A DNA stretch of 64,000 nt from Rhodobacter sp. (GTDB taxonomy: Bacteria > Pseudomonadota > Alphaproteobacteria > Rhodobacterales > Rhodobacteraceae). The translations under genes and the position numbers were made by a program. Each line of letters starts with the position of its first letter. Within the stretch, counting starts at the first letter, position 1. Of the stretch, positions 27,478 to 38,233 are shown piece after piece. The notes under the pieces were generated by a model. That model did not search any database, was not told the origin of the DNA, and worked only from the letters and a program-made list of their open reading frames with translations. Location of the stretch: the NCBI GenBank assembly GCA_030065095.1, contig JASJDP010000018.1, positions 1-64,000 of the forward strand, in the 5' to 3' direction.

Positions 27478-29079
27478 TTATTGATTGCCGCGGATGAGAT
27501 CGCTGGCCTTTTCGGCGATCATGATCGTCGGGGCGTTGGTATTGGACCCGATGAGACTTGGCATCACCGAACTGTCGCAGATCCGGATGCCATCGAGCCC
27601 GCGCACGCGCAGCTGCGGATCGACCACCGCCATCTCGTCCACGCCCATCTTGCAGGTGCAGGTCGGGTGATAGGAGGTGCGGCCATAGGCCCTGGCGTAG
27701 GCCTCGAACTCGGCCTGGGTCTTCACGCTGTCATCCGGGAACCGGATCGACTTGATGTACTTTTGCAGACTTGCCTGTTCGAAGATCTCCCGGCTGATCT
27801 TCACGCCCTCGACGCTGGTTTTCAGATCGTCCGGCTCGGCAAGGAAATTCGGATCGACAACGGGCAGCGCCGCCGGATCGGAGGACCGCAGCCGCACCGT
27901 GCCGCGGCTCTTTGGCCGGACGGTGTAGCTGTTCAGCGTGATGCCCGACGAGCCCTTGGGCACACTCGGCACCCCGGCCTCGGCCCCAGCCCCGGCAAGG
28001 AAATGGAACTGCAGATCCGGCACGCCGCCGGCCCCGGCCGAGTGCCAGAACGCACCGCCTTCGACCACGTTCGAGGTAATCGGCCCGCTGCGGAAAAGGA
28101 CATACTCGATTCCGGCCCAGAGCGCCCAGTGCGGCTTGTTGTACTTGTCCAGACTGGTGTGGCCCTTGAGCTGGGCCACGATGTCGATGCCGAAATGGTC
28201 GTTGAGGTTCTCGCCGACGCCGGGCAGGTCATGGACCACATCGATCCCGTGGTCGTTCAAATGCGCGGCGGGACCGACGCCCGAGAGCATCATGATCTTG
28301 GGGCTGCCGATGGCGCCCGAGGTCACGATGACCTCGCTGTCGGCGCGGGCGGTCTTGCGCAGCTTGCCGTCGAAATACTCCACCCCCGTGGCGCGCGTGC
28401 CATCGAAGGTGATGCGTTTGACCAGGCACCCGGTTTCCACGGTCAGGTTCGCGCGCTTCAGTGCGGGTTTGAGATACCCCACCGCGGCCGAGCAGCGGCG
28501 GTAGTGTCTGGTCGTGGTCTGGTAGACGCCGCAGCCGGGCTGGGTTTCGCCGTTGAAATCCGGGTTAAAGGGGATCCCGCGTTCCTGGCAGGACTGCACG
28601 AAGGCGCGGGTCATCGGCTGCGGGTCGGGGATGTCCGACACGCCCAGCGGTCCGTCGGTGCCGTGCCAGTCGCCGCTGAGGATGGTGTTGCCCTCGGACC
28701 GGAGGAAATAGGGCTGGACATCCTTGAAGGCCCAGCCGCCGCATCCCTCTTCCTCGGCCCAGCGGTCGTAGTCGCTGGGATGGCCGCGGGTGAAGACCTC
28801 GGCATTGATCGAACTGCCGCCGCCGATCACGCGCGCCTGGGCATAGGGGATCTCGCGGTCGTTGGCGTGTTTCTGCGGCGCGGTCACGAGGCCCCAGGTA
28901 TGCGGCCCCGTGGTCATCTTGGCGAACCCCACGGGCATATGGATCAGCGGATGCCAGTCCCTGCCGCCGGCTTCGAGAAGCAGGACGCGCGCGTCCGGGT
29001 TCTCGCTCAGCCGGTTGGCCAGCACGCAGCCGGCCGATCCGCCGCCCACGATCACATAGTCAAAACCCGTTTCCGCCAT
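27478..29079 (-). CDS. GMC-family FAD oxidoreductase (choline dehydrogenase-like)
   Basis: 533 residues. The FAD motif is VIVGGGSAGCVLANRL, GMC signature 1 is near ARVIGGGSSINAEVFTRG, and signature 2 is TSGAIGSPKIMMLSGVGP. The catalytic region is YHPTCTCKMG with a late Asn in SNTNAPT. It oxidises an alcohol to an aldehyde and passes electrons to the respiratory chain. The ATGA overlap with the aldehyde dehydrogenase gene implies that its product aldehyde is used by that enzyme. The substrate is not necessarily choline. Confidence 0.9.
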   Translation of the reverse strand: MAETGFDYVIVGGGSAGCVLANRLSENPDARVLLLEAGGRDWHPLIHMPVGFAKMTTGPHTWGLVTAPQKHANDREIPYAQARVIGGGSSINAEVFTRGHPSDYDRWAEEEGCGGWAFKDVQPYFLRSEGNTILSGDWHGTDGPLGVSDIPDPQPMTRAFVQSCQERGIPFNPDFNGETQPGCGVYQTTTRHYRRCSAAVGYLKPALKRANLTVETGCLVKRITFDGTRATGVEYFDGKLRKTARADSEVIVTSGAIGSPKIMMLSGVGPAAHLNDHGIDVVHDLPGVGENLNDHFGIDIVAQLKGHTSLDKYNKPHWALWAGIEYVLFRSGPITSNVVEGGAFWHSAGAGGVPDLQFHFLAGAGAEAGVPSVPKGSSGITLNSYTVRPKSRGTVRLRSSDPAALPVVDPNFLAEPDDLKTSVEGVKISREIFEQASLQKYIKSIRFPDDSVKTQAEFEAYARAYGRTSYHPTCTCKMGVDEMAVVDPQLRVRGLDGIRICDSSVMPSLIGSNTNAPTIMIAEKASDLIRGNQ

Positions 29080-30578
29080 CACTCCACCCAAGGGGTCCGT
29101 TTTCCGATCTCGATATGAACCGACTTCACTTGCGTGTATTCTTCAACCCCGTAAATTCCGGCCTCGCGCCCCCAGCCGGATTGCTTGAAGCCGCCGATGG
29201 GCAGTTCCGGCCCGCCCGAGAGCGTGGTGTTCACCCAGAACCGGCCCGCCTGCACCCGGCGGGTGACCGTCAGCGCCTTGTCGATGTTCTTGGTCCAGAC
29301 GCTGGCGGCGAGGCCGTAATCGGTGTCGTTGGCGATCCCGATGGCTTCGTCGACGGTGTCGAAGGGCATGACCGTCAGGACGGGGCCGAAGATTTCCTCG
29401 CGCGCGATGGACATGTCGCCGGTCACATCGCCGAAGAGCGTGGGCGCGATGTACTGGCCGCGCCCGAAATCGAGCTGCTCGCCGCCGTGGATGAGCCTGG
29501 CGCCCTCCGCCTTGCCTTGGCGGATGTAGCCCATGATGGCGGCGTTCTGGGCATCGGTGGTGATCGCGCCGACCTGGGTGGTTTCGTCCAGCGGGTCGCC
29601 GACCCGGACCTTCTTGAACTTCTCCGCCACCATCGCGGCGAATTCATCGGCGACCGCGCGTTCCACGATCAGCCGCGAACCGGACACACAGCACTGCCCG
29701 GTGTTGAAACCGATGCCGAAGGCGACGCCGTCGGCGGCGTCCTCGAGGTCGGCATCGGCAAAGACGATCTGGGGGTTCTTGCCGCCCAGTTCCAGCCCCA
29801 GCTTCTTGAAGTTCGACCCCGCGGCGGTCAGCAGTCCCCGCCCCGTGCGGGTCGAGCCGGTGAAGGACAGCATGTCGATGCCGGTGTGCTCGGCCATGGC
29901 TTGCCCGACGACCGGCCCGGTGCCGGGGATCACGTTCATCACACCGGCCGGCAAGCCGGCATCGTGCAGGATTTCGGCCAGGATCAACGAGGTCGCCGAA
30001 GTGAACTCGGACGGTTTGGCGACGATGGTGCAGCCGGCGGCAAGGATGTAGGGCACCCGCTCGCACAGGATCAGGAACGGGAAGTTCCAGGGCGTGATGA
30101 TGCCGACGACACCAATCGGTTCGCGGGTGACGACACCGAACATACCGTCACCGAGATTGTTGAAGCTGTCGCCGTGCAGGCTGCGGGCGAGGCCGCTGGC
30201 ATATTCGAACATGCCGACGCACCCGCCCACCTCGGCCCGGGCCTGGGCAATCGGCTTGCCGTTCTCCAGCGTCTCCCAATAGGCGATTTCGTCGGCCCGC
30301 GCACGGATGCCTTCGGCGGCTTTCAACAGCACCGCCGCCCGGTCGGCGCCGGACAGCCCCGACCAGCGCCGGTCGTCGAATGCCCGGCGGGCGGCGGCGA
30401 CCGCGGCGTCGAGGTCTTCCTTGGTGCATGTCGGAATGCGGGTGACCGGCACGCCGTGGCCGGGTGAGGCCCGTTCGAATACGTCGCGGTCGCCGGCGGG
30501 CACCCATTCCCCGTTCATGAAGAAGCCGAATTCGCGTGGGGCGTCAGGCAGGGAAAGACGGGTCGCAGCTTGGTCCAT
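29079..30578 (-). CDS. NAD(P)-dependent aldehyde dehydrogenase
   Basis: 499 residues. The segments TPWNFPFLI, FTGSTRTGRG, LELGGKNP (general base Glu) and FNTGQCCVSGSR (nucleophile Cys) are all present, so the enzyme should be active. The C-terminus ends in the dimerisation strand VKSVHIEIGKRTPW. It resembles betaine-aldehyde-type enzymes and pairs with the overlapping GMC gene for two-step oxidation of an alcohol to an acid. Confidence 0.92.
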   Translation of the reverse strand: MDQAATRLSLPDAPREFGFFMNGEWVPAGDRDVFERASPGHGVPVTRIPTCTKEDLDAAVAAARRAFDDRRWSGLSGADRAAVLLKAAEGIRARADEIAYWETLENGKPIAQARAEVGGCVGMFEYASGLARSLHGDSFNNLGDGMFGVVTREPIGVVGIITPWNFPFLILCERVPYILAAGCTIVAKPSEFTSATSLILAEILHDAGLPAGVMNVIPGTGPVVGQAMAEHTGIDMLSFTGSTRTGRGLLTAAGSNFKKLGLELGGKNPQIVFADADLEDAADGVAFGIGFNTGQCCVSGSRLIVERAVADEFAAMVAEKFKKVRVGDPLDETTQVGAITTDAQNAAIMGYIRQGKAEGARLIHGGEQLDFGRGQYIAPTLFGDVTGDMSIAREEIFGPVLTVMPFDTVDEAIGIANDTDYGLAASVWTKNIDKALTVTRRVQAGRFWVNTTLSGGPELPIGGFKQSGWGREAGIYGVEEYTQVKSVHIEIGKRTPWVE

Positions 30579-30597
30579 CCGGGGTATTCCTTATCGT

Positions 30598-31161
30598 TCA
30601 GCCACTGGCGTCGAGACCGTCGCGCCAGTCGTTCCAGCCGCCATCGACCGAGGACGGCGCGTCGTGCCACATGTGCATCACCTCTCCGGTGGCCGGGTCG
30701 CGGTCGGGGATCGGCAGCGACATGATGTTCTTGCAGGCCTGATAATACAGGTTCGGCGTCAGGAACGCCTCCTGGATGTTGTCCCAGTCGCGGCCTCCGG
30801 CATAGCCGCCGCACATCATGATGTCGTCGGATGCGTCGATATGTTCATGGCTCACCCCGGCGGGCATGACGATGACGTCGCCCGCCTCGATGCGCAGCTT
30901 GGTCCAGCCGCCCTCGCCCACGGACAGGTTGAACTGCATACAACCGGCGGCGCAGCCAAGGCATTCGTGCGTGGTCGAATGGAAGTGGGCGTAGTGATAG
31001 ACCCCCGGGTACTGCCAGTTGTTGCCCCAGCCGTGCCGGCGGAACCGGCCCTTGACCGCGTCGATCCCGCCGCCGGGTATGGCATTGCGATGCACCAGCA
31101 GCGGAAACCGGCTGTTGGGGATCATGCCTTGCGGCTTCGAGGTGTAGGCTTCGGTCTTCAT
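30598..31161 (-). CDS. Cupin-fold protein
   Basis: 187 residues with cupin motif 1 features (YHYAHFHSTTHECLGC, including the metal-binding His and Glu) and motif 2 (IEAGDVIVMPAGVSHEHI). The layout is of the YjlB-like cupins. A GGGAGGA site precedes the ATG. It may be an isomerase, oxygenase or metabolite-binding protein of the pathway. The enzymatic reaction cannot be read. Confidence 0.8.
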   Translation of the reverse strand: MKTEAYTSKPQGMIPNSRFPLLVHRNAIPGGGIDAVKGRFRRHGWGNNWQYPGVYHYAHFHSTTHECLGCAAGCMQFNLSVGEGGWTKLRIEAGDVIVMPAGVSHEHIDASDDIMMCGGYAGGRDWDNIQEAFLTPNLYYQACKNIMSLPIPDRDPATGEVMHMWHDAPSSVDGGWNDWRDGLDASG

Positions 31162-31179
31162 CGCATCCTCCCTGGTGGG

Positions 31180-32205
31180 TCACATCACGATCTGGGTCTT
31201 GAGGTCCTGCGGCCGGTCGGCGAAGCTGTCGAACGCGGCCTGGATATCGGTCAGGGCATATTCCGCGCCGGTAAAGGCGTCGGTCTTGATCCGTCCGTGA
31301 CTGAGCAGCGTCAGGCTGTCATGCATGTCCTGGCCCATGCCCGCGACGGACCCCTTGATCGAGGTCTCCTGCAGGATCGTCTGCAGGATATCGAGCGGCA
31401 ACGTCTCGCCCGCCCCGGTCAGCCCGAACGCCGCGATGTGGCCGCCCTTGCGGATCAGGCGCTGTGCCTCTTGATAAAGCGCCGGGTGTCCGACGCTTTC
31501 AATTGCGATATCAACGCCCCGGCCGTCGGTGGCCCGCATCACCGTTTCCCGCAATTCGGCCGGATCGCTGACACCGTAATCGGCGCCTGCATCAACCGCC
31601 ATTCGGACGCGCTCTGCCGAGATGTCCGACACGACGATCGGCGCGGCGCCGATGGTGCGCAGAAGCTGGACGTGCAGGTTGCCGATCGGACCGGCCCCGA
31701 TGACGGCGACCGACTGGCCGAAGGTGACCTGCGCCTTCCGCGCCGCGCGCACCACGCAGGCCAGCGGCTCGGTCAGGGCCAAAACGGCCGGGGGAACCTG
31801 CGAGGGCGCGGGGATCACCAGCCGGGCGGGCACCGAGATGTAATCCGCAAAGGCGCCATCGATGGTGATGCCCATCTGCTGCATCTCGGGGCAGTTCAGA
31901 ATCTCGTTGCGGCGGCACCAATAGCAGCGTCCGCAGCCGATGTTCATGTCAACGACGACGGGCCGACCCTCTTCCAGTCCGGTGACGCCGTCACCGAGCG
32001 CCGCCACCGTACCGGTGAACTCGTGCCCGGGGATCAGCGGCAGCTTGTCGGCGGCGTAGTTGCCGTGGAAGATATGCATATCCGTGCCGCAGATACCCGT
32101 CCGTGCGATCCGGATCAGCGCCTCGCCGGGACCGGGCACCGGCACGGGGACCTCGCGCAATTCGAACCGGCCGGGCTCGACCAGATAGGCGGCCTGCATG
32201 GTCAT
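31180..32205 (-). CDS. Zinc-dependent alcohol dehydrogenase (sorbitol/idonate dehydrogenase type)
   Basis: 341 residues. The catalytic zinc site is GICGTDMHIFHG with PGHEFTG, the structural zinc cysteines are in CGRCYWCRRNEILNCPE, and the NAD site is VAVIGAGPIGNLHVQLL. It should oxidise a secondary alcohol, often of a polyol. Its start overlaps the permease stop by 4 bases (ATGA). It probably acts on the compound imported by the ABC transporter. Confidence 0.9.
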   Translation of the reverse strand: MTMQAAYLVEPGRFELREVPVPVPGPGEALIRIARTGICGTDMHIFHGNYAADKLPLIPGHEFTGTVAALGDGVTGLEEGRPVVVDMNIGCGRCYWCRRNEILNCPEMQQMGITIDGAFADYISVPARLVIPAPSQVPPAVLALTEPLACVVRAARKAQVTFGQSVAVIGAGPIGNLHVQLLRTIGAAPIVVSDISAERVRMAVDAGADYGVSDPAELRETVMRATDGRGVDIAIESVGHPALYQEAQRLIRKGGHIAAFGLTGAGETLPLDILQTILQETSIKGSVAGMGQDMHDSLTLLSHGRIKTDAFTGAEYALTDIQAAFDSFADRPQDLKTQIVM

Positions 32206-33146
32206 TTGACCACGCCCCGCAGTTTCGAGCGGTCGATGGTCAGCGCGATGGCGGCGATCAGGACGATGCCGAAGACCATCTGCTGCTGGGTCGCGTCGAT
32301 TTCGAGATAGACCATGGCCGCGCGGATCACCATCACGATCAGCGTGCCGATGGCGGTGTTGACGACACCGCCCACCCCGCCGGTCAGGGGCGTGCCGCCC
32401 ACCAGCACGGCGACGATGGCGAGCAGGAGGAAGCCATTGGCGAGGTTCGCGTCGCCGCCCGACAGCTTGACCGAAAAGATCAGCCCGGCAATGGCGGCGA
32501 AGACACCCGAGATGGCGAAGGCCAGGATCTTCACGCGGTCGACATTGAGCCCCGAGGCGACGGCGGCCAATTCGCCCGATCCGACAGCTTTCAGGGCACG
32601 GCCAAAGGTCGTGCGGGTCTGCAGGAACCAGGCGATGGCCAGAAGCACCAGGGCGATCACCAGCTCATGCGGGACGCCCGCCGTGCGGCCGAACATCCAG
32701 CCAAAGCTCGCGTCCCGAAGCTCGGCATCCATGTAGAGCGCGCGCTGGCCCGAAAGGTATTTCGCCGCCGAAAGCGCCACGAAGCCCATGGCGAGCGTCG
32801 AGACGAAGCTGGGCACATAGAGCCGCGTCGTCACAAAGCCGGAGAACGCCCCGATGATGAACCCTGCGGCAACGGCGATCAGCGCGACGCCGATGCCGAA
32901 ATTGGCCAGATAGACCGTGGCGATCACCGTCACCAGGTTGGCCATCTGCTGAACGCTGAGGTCGATCCCGCCGATATAGATTGCAAAGGTCATCCCCAGC
33001 GCCATGATGAAGAGAGGCACCACGTCGCTGACCAGCGACAACAAGCCCGCCGGGTCGAAAAAGCTGGGATTGGCGATGCCGACAAGCAGGACCAGCACCA
33101 GAAGCGTGATCCAGGGGAAATGCGGTTTGATGCGTTCGAACGACAT
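32202..33146 (-). CDS. CUT2 ABC transporter permease (RbsC type), second
   Basis: 314 residues with eight or more hydrophobic segments and the RbsC-family segments IGGIDLSVQQMANLV and ATGSG-like VGSGELAAVASGLNVDRVKI. It is the shorter of two permeases on either side of the ATPase gene, so the channel is probably a heterodimer. It lies 9 bases after the ATPase gene. Confidence 0.88.
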   Translation of the reverse strand: MSFERIKPHFPWITLLVLVLLVGIANPSFFDPAGLLSLVSDVVPLFIMALGMTFAIYIGGIDLSVQQMANLVTVIATVYLANFGIGVALIAVAAGFIIGAFSGFVTTRLYVPSFVSTLAMGFVALSAAKYLSGQRALYMDAELRDASFGWMFGRTAGVPHELVIALVLLAIAWFLQTRTTFGRALKAVGSGELAAVASGLNVDRVKILAFAISGVFAAIAGLIFSVKLSGGDANLANGFLLLAIVAVLVGGTPLTGGVGGVVNTAIGTLIVMVIRAAMVYLEIDATQQQMVFGIVLIAAIALTIDRSKLRGVVK

Positions 33147-33155
33147 ATCGCGGCC

Positions 33156-34661
<1,506 letters not shown>

Positions 34662-34673
34662 CGCACCCGGCCC

Positions 34674-35717
34674 CTATTTCACGAAGCTCACGGTCTTGCG
34701 GTCGGTGGACAGCACCACCGCGGCGATCACCAAGAGGCCGAGAACCCCGTCCTGCACGTAACTGGGCAGCCCGATCACCACCATGCCGTTATTGATGACG
34801 TTGACGATCAGCACCCCCACAAGCGTGTTCCAGACCCCGCCGATGCCGCCCCAGAGCGCGGTGCCGCCGACGACCACGGCAGTGATCGAGATGAACATGA
34901 AGTTGTTGCCGGTAGCGGTTTCGGCGATGCCGATGCGGCCCACGGCCAAAAGCGCGCCCATGGCAAAGAAGATACCGGCCAGCGTGAAACCCATGATCCG
35001 CACGCGGCTGACGTTCAGGCCGCTGGCATGGGCCAGCTCCTCGCCCCCGCCGACGGCATAGAAGTTCCTGCCAAGCGTGGTGCGCGACTGGATGAACCAG
35101 GCGATCAGCAGCATCGCCAGCGCCACGTAGCACATGATCGGGAAATTGAACCAGCGCACGGTCAGGAGCGAGCGAAACAGGTCGTCCTCGACCCGGATGC
35201 GGTCGCCTCCGGTCAGCAGCAGGGCAAAGCCGGTGCCGACAAAGCCCATCGCCAGCGACGCCATGAAGCTGGGGATCTTCAGCCGGACATGTACGAGCCC
35301 GTTGATGAAGCCCAGCACCGCCCCGACAAGCAGCGCCAGCGGAATGGCGAGCCAGGCCCAGCTGGTCAGCGTTCCGCCCCAGCCGATGAAGGCGAAGGCG
35401 AAGATCACCGCGCAGACAGACACCGTTCCTTCCATCGACAGGTCGATCGAGCCCATGATGATGATGAAGGTCACCCCGATCGCCACCATCAGCGCCGGGG
35501 TCGAGGCGATGGCGATACGGGCGGCGTTGCGGATTGAGAAGAAGCGCGAGTCGGCGAGGTAAAGATGCTCTTTGCTCTCGCGGAAGTCCTCGAGCCATTC
35601 GAAGAACGGAAACAGCAGGACGAGGACGATCAGCACCAGGAGCGGCGCCCATTTGATGATACGCTCCCGGGTGAGCCACCGAGCACGGGGCGCTGTCTGG
35701 GCGGTGATGTCCGTCAT
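34674..35717 (-). CDS. CUT2 ABC transporter permease (RbsC type), first
   Basis: 347 residues with about nine hydrophobic segments, the IIMGSIDLSMEGTVS motif of RbsC-like permeases, and YAVGGGEELAHASGLNVSRVRIMGF in the coupling loop. The ATG at 35717 has GGAGG twelve bases upstream; an earlier frame start at 35732 is weaker. It follows the binding-protein gene across a spacer with a hairpin. Confidence 0.88.
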   Translation of the reverse strand: MTDITAQTAPRARWLTRERIIKWAPLLVLIVLVLLFPFFEWLEDFRESKEHLYLADSRFFSIRNAARIAIASTPALMVAIGVTFIIIMGSIDLSMEGTVSVCAVIFAFAFIGWGGTLTSWAWLAIPLALLVGAVLGFINGLVHVRLKIPSFMASLAMGFVGTGFALLLTGGDRIRVEDDLFRSLLTVRWFNFPIMCYVALAMLLIAWFIQSRTTLGRNFYAVGGGEELAHASGLNVSRVRIMGFTLAGIFFAMGALLAVGRIGIAETATGNNFMFISITAVVVGGTALWGGIGGVWNTLVGVLIVNVINNGMVVIGLPSYVQDGVLGLLVIAAVVLSTDRKTVSFVK

Positions 35718-35802
35718 TCTCGGGGCCTCCATAGCCTCGACAAGCAGCGCAACGGCCGCGGAGCGCTCTTCGGGTCGGTGGAATTGCTACGACAACGGAA
35801 CC

Positions 35803-35827
35803 GCGCGGCCGGGCGAACCGGCCGCGC
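35803..35827 (-). terminator. GC-rich hairpin after the CUT2 binding-protein gene
   Basis: A perfect 9-base stem, GCGCGGCCG / CGGCCGCGC, with a 7-base loop lies 11 bases past the binding-protein stop. No T run follows on the minus strand. Such hairpins stabilise the upstream message or reduce read-through, so the binding protein would be made in excess over the permeases. Confidence 0.65.
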
Positions 35828-35837
35828 AGCATGTCAC

Positions 35838-36947
35838 TTACTTGTACATGATCGGACCGTTCGACGGGCCCCAGAAGTCTTTCCAATCGTACGTCGGCAC
35901 GTTGTCGAGGTAGTTGGCCCTGAACTCCAGCGCGTCCTCGGGCGTGACCATGATCGTCGGCCCGTAGAACTCGCGGTGCTCGTTCGGCTCTTCCGACGGT
36001 TTGAAGGCACCGGTCGCGGCGTGATAGGCCAGCGACGCGGTGATGCCGCCACCCCAATGCGGGTTGGTGAAGACGGTCGCGAGGATCTTGCCCTCGGCCA
36101 CCAGTTCTACCGCCTGCGGGTTGCCGTCATAGGTGACGATCGGAATGTCCATGCCCTCGGCCCGCAAGGCTTCCAGCACGCCGTAACCGATGGTGTCGTT
36201 GGCGCAGTGCACCCCGGTGATCTCGTCGCCGTAACGGGTGATGAAGGACGACATGATCTGGTTGGCCTTCTGGGTATCCCAGTCGGCAGGCTGTGCGTCG
36301 AGCAGCTCGACATCCGGGTAGTCGGCCAGCGCGTTTTTGAGGCCCTGCAGACGCTCGATCGCCGGGTTGTTCGAGGCGATACCACCCAGATGCACGACGC
36401 CGCCCTTGCCGCCCATGGCTTCCAGAAGGATGCGCGCGGTCTGTTCGGCGGGCTTTTCGTCGGACCAGGACATGTGGCTGACGTAGTTGTCGCCGAAATC
36501 CCAAGGATGCAGATCGTCGGTCTTGTTCCAGAGCGTCGAGACATAGGCCCCGGCGGCGGCACAGGCCTCGACCACCGGCCGGGCGTTCGGCGCGTCATTG
36601 GTGTCGATGGCCAGAGCAAGCTCGCCGTTGGTCTTGGCCAGCAACGCCTTCACGTCGGCGAGCGATTTCTCGGACGAACCCTCGTTGATGAGGTGGGTCA
36701 GGAAATCCTTGGACTTGCCGAGACTTTCCACGAATGCCTCGCCGCCCGAGACGATTTCGTTCCAATAGGGATTGGTGCGGTTGCGGTAGGACCAGGCGAC
36801 GGTCGGGTCGGCATAGGTCGCGGCCTGGACCGGCGACGGGCCGAACATGCGCATCGCCGCCGCCCCGGATACGCCGTAGGCCGACGCCAGCAGGAAGTTT
36901 CGGCGCGACACCGTTTCCTGCTGGATGAACTTCTTGATGAACGACAT
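35838..36947 (-). CDS. CUT2 ABC transporter substrate-binding protein, Tat-exported
   Basis: 369 residues. The N-terminus carries a twin-arginine motif (SRRNFLLAS) and a hydrophobic stretch ending near VQAA, so it is exported folded by Tat. The rest matches RbsB-like periplasmic binding proteins (GVHCANDTIGYGVLEALRAEGMDIPIVTYDG). It is the first gene of the catabolic operon and its likely inducer-dependent promoter holds a TetR-type operator. The ligand is unknown. Confidence 0.88.
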   Translation of the reverse strand: MSFIKKFIQQETVSRRNFLLASAYGVSGAAAMRMFGPSPVQAATYADPTVAWSYRNRTNPYWNEIVSGGEAFVESLGKSKDFLTHLINEGSSEKSLADVKALLAKTNGELALAIDTNDAPNARPVVEACAAAGAYVSTLWNKTDDLHPWDFGDNYVSHMSWSDEKPAEQTARILLEAMGGKGGVVHLGGIASNNPAIERLQGLKNALADYPDVELLDAQPADWDTQKANQIMSSFITRYGDEITGVHCANDTIGYGVLEALRAEGMDIPIVTYDGNPQAVELVAEGKILATVFTNPHWGGGITASLAYHAATGAFKPSEEPNEHREFYGPTIMVTPEDALEFRANYLDNVPTYDWKDFWGPSNGPIMYK

Positions 36948-37056
36948 TGGGTTCCTCCCTTTTTCAGTCGGCCCTGCATCGAGGCCTTGATCGATCTTGC
37001 CGCCAGCCGGTCGCCGCCGACTGTCCGGACTGCGGGTCTGTATCGGCGACTCGACT

Positions 37057-37078
37057 AGTAACGCACCGTTTAGTTACT
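37057..37078. promoter_or_regulatory. TetR-type operator between the CUT2 operon and its regulator
   Basis: The inverted repeat AGTAAC-N10-GTTACT lies in the 197-base divergent spacer between the binding-protein gene and the TetR gene. Perfect 6-base arms separated by 10 bases are a usual shape for TetR-family sites. It could repress both directions and be relieved by the pathway substrate. Confidence 0.7.
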
Positions 37079-37144
37079 TTTAAGTTCCCTTTCCTGTCAA
37101 GTGGGCTATAAGGGGCGGGTGCGTAGGAATGACGGGGCGTGCAC

Positions 37145-37825
37145 ATGGCCGACGCAACTGCCAAGCAAAGCACCGAAAGAGACGGTCACAGGATGGCAAA
37201 ACCAAAGCCCAGGACCCGGGACGCGGATGCAACGAAGTCCCGGATCCTCGCTGCGGCGAAGTCGGAATTCGCCCGGTTGGGCCTGGGCGGCGCCAGGGTC
37301 GACGAGATCGCCGAGAAGGCGCGCGCCAACAAGCGCATGATCTACCACTATTTCGGCAGCAAGGAGGACCTGTTCCGGGTCGTGCTGGAAGAGGCCTATC
37401 TGGATATCCGGAATGCCGAGCAGGGTCTGGAACTGGATCACCTGCCACCGGTCGAAGCCTTGGAAACGCTGCTGCGCTTCACCTGGCAGTATTACCTCGA
37501 CAATCCGGAATTCATAACGCTGGTGAACAGCGCCAACCTGCACCGCGGACGCCATCTGGAAGGGTCGGAGCGGTTACAGATGGCCAGCCGCCGTCTTGTC
37601 AGAATGGTTCAGGACATCCTCGACCGCGGCGTGGAAAGCGGCGTATTTCGCGCGGGCATCGACGCCGTGCAACTCAACATCACGATCGCCGCAATCGGCT
37701 ATTACTATCTGACGAACCGGTTTACGGGTGCGATCCTCTTTGAGCGGGACTTCATGGAAGACGCGGCCTTGCAGCAGCGCCTTGCCTTCAACATCGACAC
37801 GATCATGCGGCTGGTCACGGTCTGA
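37145..37825 (+). CDS. TetR-family transcriptional regulator
   Basis: 226 residues. The helix-turn-helix is LGLGGARVDEIAEKARANKRMIYHYFGSKEDLFR, typical of TetR proteins. The C-terminal helical ligand domain contains a Tyr-rich segment (AAIGYYYLTNRF). I chose the ATG at 37145; a GTG at 37139 and an ATG at 37193 are also in frame. It is divergent from the CUT2 catabolic operon and is its probable repressor. Confidence 0.88.
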   Translation: MADATAKQSTERDGHRMAKPKPRTRDADATKSRILAAAKSEFARLGLGGARVDEIAEKARANKRMIYHYFGSKEDLFRVVLEEAYLDIRNAEQGLELDHLPPVEALETLLRFTWQYYLDNPEFITLVNSANLHRGRHLEGSERLQMASRRLVRMVQDILDRGVESGVFRAGIDAVQLNITIAAIGYYYLTNRFTGAILFERDFMEDAALQQRLAFNIDTIMRLVTV

Positions 37826-38048
37826 TATCTGCCCTCGTCGTCCGGACGGCAACGAGACGACCCGCCGGTCGGGTTTCCGGCGAGCCAATGCAAGACGCGC
37901 CTTGTGCGCGAAGACGGTTCACCGGGCGCATCGCCGTCACGCGCGCGAAGCTTTTGAACCAGGGTATGCCCATGCGCCTGGCCACCCGGCGCGAACGGAG
38001 CCCCCTGCCCGTCCCTTTCCCAAAAGAACCCGGATACCGAGAAATCCG

Positions 38049-38207
38049 AGGAAGTTTGAAATAGCCTCTCATGCCTGCCGCACGATTGCGGCATGGCGCG
38101 CCGACTATAACCTCCACCGGCCTCACTCCAGCCTCGCTGGCCTGACGCCATATGAATATGCTAACCGGTCAAATGCAGACCAAAACCTGAACAGAGCTAA
38201 CCTATGA
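38049..38207 (+). pseudogene. IS3-family transposase (OrfB) C-terminal remnant
   Basis: The open frame ends with AWRADYNLHRPHSSLAGLTPYEYA, trimmed here to its key parts: W-R-DYN, RPHSSL and GLTP-E. These are the C-terminal signature of IS3-family integrase-type transposases. Only the last 50 or so codons are recognisable, and the DDE catalytic region is missing, so this is a decayed copy. An IS3-type end follows at 38219. Confidence 0.82.
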
Positions 38208-38218
38208 ACGCGGACTCC

Positions 38219-38233
38219 GAGGGGAGCAGGTCA
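38219..38233. mobile_element. Right terminal inverted repeat of the decayed IS3 element
   Basis: GAGGGGAGCAGGTCA lies 12 bases past the transposase stop and reads in reverse as TGACCTGCTCCCCTC, an end sequence usual for IS3-family elements. Together with the transposase remnant it marks the right end of a former insertion. The matching left end was not found at a proper distance. Confidence 0.65.

Noticed and set aside
25735-29118. 1127-codon plus-strand open frame opposite the LcdH-like and GMC genes
   Set aside because: It lies opposite genes with clear catalytic motifs, is rich in Arg/His/Gly as expected for antisense of GC-rich codons, and shows no domain.
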